From Paenarthrobacter aurescens TC1 (lineage in GTDB: Bacteria > Actinomycetota > Actinomycetes > Actinomycetales > Micrococcaceae): a stretch of DNA of 64,000 nt. Shown piece by piece: positions 62,227 through 64,000 of the stretch. How positions within the stretch are numbered: the first letter of the stretch is position 1; every line of letters starts with the position of its first letter. The stretch lies in NCBI GenBank assembly GCA_000014925.1, contig CP000475.1:264238-328237 (forward strand), given 5' to 3'. The notes below the pieces were generated by a model. It was not told the DNA's origin, ran no database searches, and saw nothing but the letters and a program-made list of their open reading frames with translations. Both the position numbers and the translations under genes were made by a program.

Positions 62227-63566
62227 TGGACTCCCAGCTGGAGGTCGACCTGGACGTGGGCGGGCAGGCCGTGCACGTCGGAACCGCTCATTTCACCCGC
62301 CGGGGGCGAGCGGTCACAACCACCTTCACCTACTCCCCCGGCTACCTCGCGCGGCGGGATGCCTACGCCATCGACCCGGCGCTCCCCCTCGACGCGGGCC
62401 GTGGTCACACCACGGGCCTGCCGGGAGCCTTCGCCGACAGTGCCCCTGATCGTTGGGGTCGCAGGCTGATCGAGAAGGCCTGGCCGGGACCCGCATCGAT
62501 CAGCGAGGTCGACTACCTGGTGGGCGTATCCGACCACTCCCGGCAGGGCGCCCTGCGCTACCGCCGTCCCGACAGCCCTGCCTACGTCGCCGACGGACAC
62601 GAGATCCCCCGCCTGGTCGATCTCGGTCGGCTGCTGCATGCCTCGGACCAGCTGGCGGCCGCGGGGCGGCACCACGACACCGATGAGATGCACGCCGTGC
62701 GCGAACTCCTCGACGTCGGCGGCACCACGCTTGGCGGGGCACGCCCGAAGGCGTCGGTGATCGATGCCGACGGATGCCTGTCGATCGCGAAGTTCCCACA
62801 TCCCGGCGACGAGTGGGACGTCATGGCGTGGGAGAAGACCGCGCTGGACCTCGCGGAGCGAGCTGGTCTCCAGGTGCCCAGCCGCCACCTGACCAAGGTT
62901 GACGGCCGCAGTGTGCTGATCCTGCGTCGCTTCGACCGTGACGGCACGGCTCGTCGCGGCTATGCCAGCGCCATGACGCTGACCGGTCTCACCGATGGCG
63001 GCTCGGCGGATTACCTCGATCTCGCTGCGGCGATCGCGGACCATTCCACCCGACCCGACGCTGACCTGGCTGGCGTGTGGCACCGGATGGCAGTGTTCTC
63101 GGCGATTCACAACATCGACGACCACTTCCGCAACCACGGGTTTCTCCACTCCCCCGGTGGCTGGGAGCTCGCGCCGGCGTTCGACGTCAACCCGAACCCG
63201 GATCCGAACAAGTCCCGTGTCACCTCGATTGGCGGCGCCACGTCGAGCGGCGAGGAACGCGATGCGCTTCTCGAGGTCGCTCCCTACTTCGGCCTGACGG
63301 CCGACCAAGGCGTCGAAGTCTTGGCCGAAGTCACCGCCGCCACGGCCTCCTGGCGGGCCGTGGCGTCCAGCAACGGCATCCCCGAGCACGAGCAACGACT
63401 GTTCAACGACGTCCTCCCCTCCCCGCCCACACGTGGATCCGCCGGCCACTCTCGTCGATCCCCGACTCTCCAAGCCGCGTCGCTGCATCTTCCAAAGACA
63501 CCAGTCGAGAACGAAACGCGTCCGCCCGGGACTCCTCCCCCAGCCTCGGGCCGATTTGGCTTCTGA
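62226..63566 (+). CDS. HipA-like Ser/Thr kinase toxin
   Basis: A 446-residue HipA-family protein. The N-subdomain has L-P-L-D-A-G-R-G-H and G-A-F-A-D-S-A-P-D-R-W-G, a middle segment L-G-G-A-R-P-K-A holds the ATP-binding lysine, and the catalytic N-I-D-D-H lies near residue 297, followed by A-P-A-F-D-V with the metal-binding Asp. HipA toxins phosphorylate a translation factor (glutamyl-tRNA synthetase for E. coli HipA). The last 45 residues after F-N-D-V-L-P are Pro/Ser-rich and lie beyond the normal end of the family. All catalytic residues are present. Confidence 0.82.
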   Translation: MDSQLEVDLDVGGQAVHVGTAHFTRRGRAVTTTFTYSPGYLARRDAYAIDPALPLDAGRGHTTGLPGAFADSAPDRWGRRLIEKAWPGPASISEVDYLVGVSDHSRQGALRYRRPDSPAYVADGHEIPRLVDLGRLLHASDQLAAAGRHHDTDEMHAVRELLDVGGTTLGGARPKASVIDADGCLSIAKFPHPGDEWDVMAWEKTALDLAERAGLQVPSRHLTKVDGRSVLILRRFDRDGTARRGYASAMTLTGLTDGGSADYLDLAAAIADHSTRPDADLAGVWHRMAVFSAIHNIDDHFRNHGFLHSPGGWELAPAFDVNPNPDPNKSRVTSIGGATSSGEERDALLEVAPYFGLTADQGVEVLAEVTAATASWRAVASSNGIPEHEQRLFNDVLPSPPTRGSAGHSRRSPTLQAASLHLPKTPVENETRPPGTPPPASGRFGF

Positions 63567-63570
63567 ACTT

Positions 63571-64000
63571 CGAATCTCTGGCGTGTAGTTCCGACAGGGG
63601 TCGACCCACGTCAAACATCGCCCCAGAAGCCCTAGAACGGCCCTCTGGAGGCCTTCGGGGCCGCCGCCGGGCTCAACCACGCCTCGCGAGGACAGTCGAC
63701 GAGAGGCGCTGGTCGGTGATGCGGCGGCACTTCCTGACACTGCCGCAGTGACGTACCGCGCTGCGCTAGCGCGCCGTGGTGCCGCATCGCACTACCGCAT
63801 GACACTACCGCTACGCACTACCGCCGAGCCGTATCGCGTTACGTCATCGCGCGTCGATGCCGGGCTCCACGACCGCGTTCGGTGTCGCGGGCAAGCAATG
63901 CGTCGCGGCATTGCGCCCCACCACCGTGCTGCGTTACCGCTCGGTCCTGGTGTGTTCACTACTGCCGCGCGCTCCTGCGCCGCGCTGGTGCGGAGCAGTG
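63571..64000. other. Non-coding right edge with short iterons
   Basis: No gene is seen. A GC-rich hairpin (GGCC...GGCC near 63636-63665) could end the hipBA message. From 63738 to about 63850 there are short repeats built on CACTACCGC, listed separately. More copies of related words continue to the window edge. Confidence 0.45.
63738..63850 (+). repeat. 13-bp-spaced CACTACCGC iterons
   Basis: CACTACCGC starts at 63790, 63803 and 63816, exactly 13 bp apart. Degenerate copies continue in phase at 63829 and 63842, and CACTGCCGC lies upstream at 63738. Such arrays are typical of replication origins, transfer origins or partition sites. Confidence 0.55.

Noticed and set aside
62163..63740. Minus-strand frame of 525 codons over hipA
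   Set aside because: The plus strand encodes a complete HipA kinase with all motifs.

Overview
The window is actinobacterial DNA, most like Arthrobacter and related Micrococcaceae on gene content: terephthalate genes with an IclR regulator, Lsr2, a TPP riboswitch before thiC, and a TerC gene behind a manganese-type riboswitch. Composition changes near 31.3 kb. The left part is moderate in GC. The right part is very GC rich and reads as one or more mobile elements. Chromosome versus megaplasmid cannot be decided from this sequence. No tRNA, rRNA or CRISPR array was recognised.

Layout. (1) 1-6.85 kb: a tphA2-tphA3-tphB-tphA1 operon on the minus strand, a divergent IclR regulator, an amidase and a solute-binding lipoprotein. 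Two nearly identical 15-bp operators, one before tphA2 and one before the lipoprotein, suggest one regulon. (2) 8.3-21 kb: a defence island. It holds a GAF membrane protein with a small basic partner, an IetAS-type AAA ATPase plus subtilase pair whose subtilase gene is split by an IS3-family element with an exact 4-bp target duplication, small membrane proteins, a frameshifted helix-turn-helix gene, and a complete single-chain Type ISP restriction-modification enzyme. (3) 21-31.3 kb: modules separated by five same-orientation copies of an 18-bp sequence (core CCGATAACGGCGCATATG). They hold lsr2 with thiC; two CNNM and two TerC metal transport genes; one 58-residue gene alone; and a RES-Xre toxin-antitoxin pair. 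This looks like an array of cassettes. (4) 31.4-36.7 kb: a coiled-coil protein gene, then a compact 4-kb transposon with TnsB-like and TnsC-like genes and an unfamiliar third protein, bounded by 50-bp inverted repeats containing sites of 21-bp period. (5) 36.8-64 kb: an ICE or plasmid backbone (DUF4192, DUF1173, a giant DarB-like methylase-helicase, a Dam-type methylase, HipBA and many unfamiliar small genes). It carries an operon of Eco57I-type methylase, PLD-SNF2 helicase and Swt1-HEPN/DUF3320 protein.

In region 5 a strictly spaced upstream element, TGTCCGATC-N11-CGGTTGCTTCTCC, occurs six times before operons of the backbone. In three copies the next start codon lies exactly 4 nt downstream. 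It is probably the shared control element of the mobile element. The strongest candidates for undescribed biology are this element, the 18-bp cassette-like repeats, the TnsBC transposon with its third protein, and the methylase/PLD-helicase/HEPN operon.
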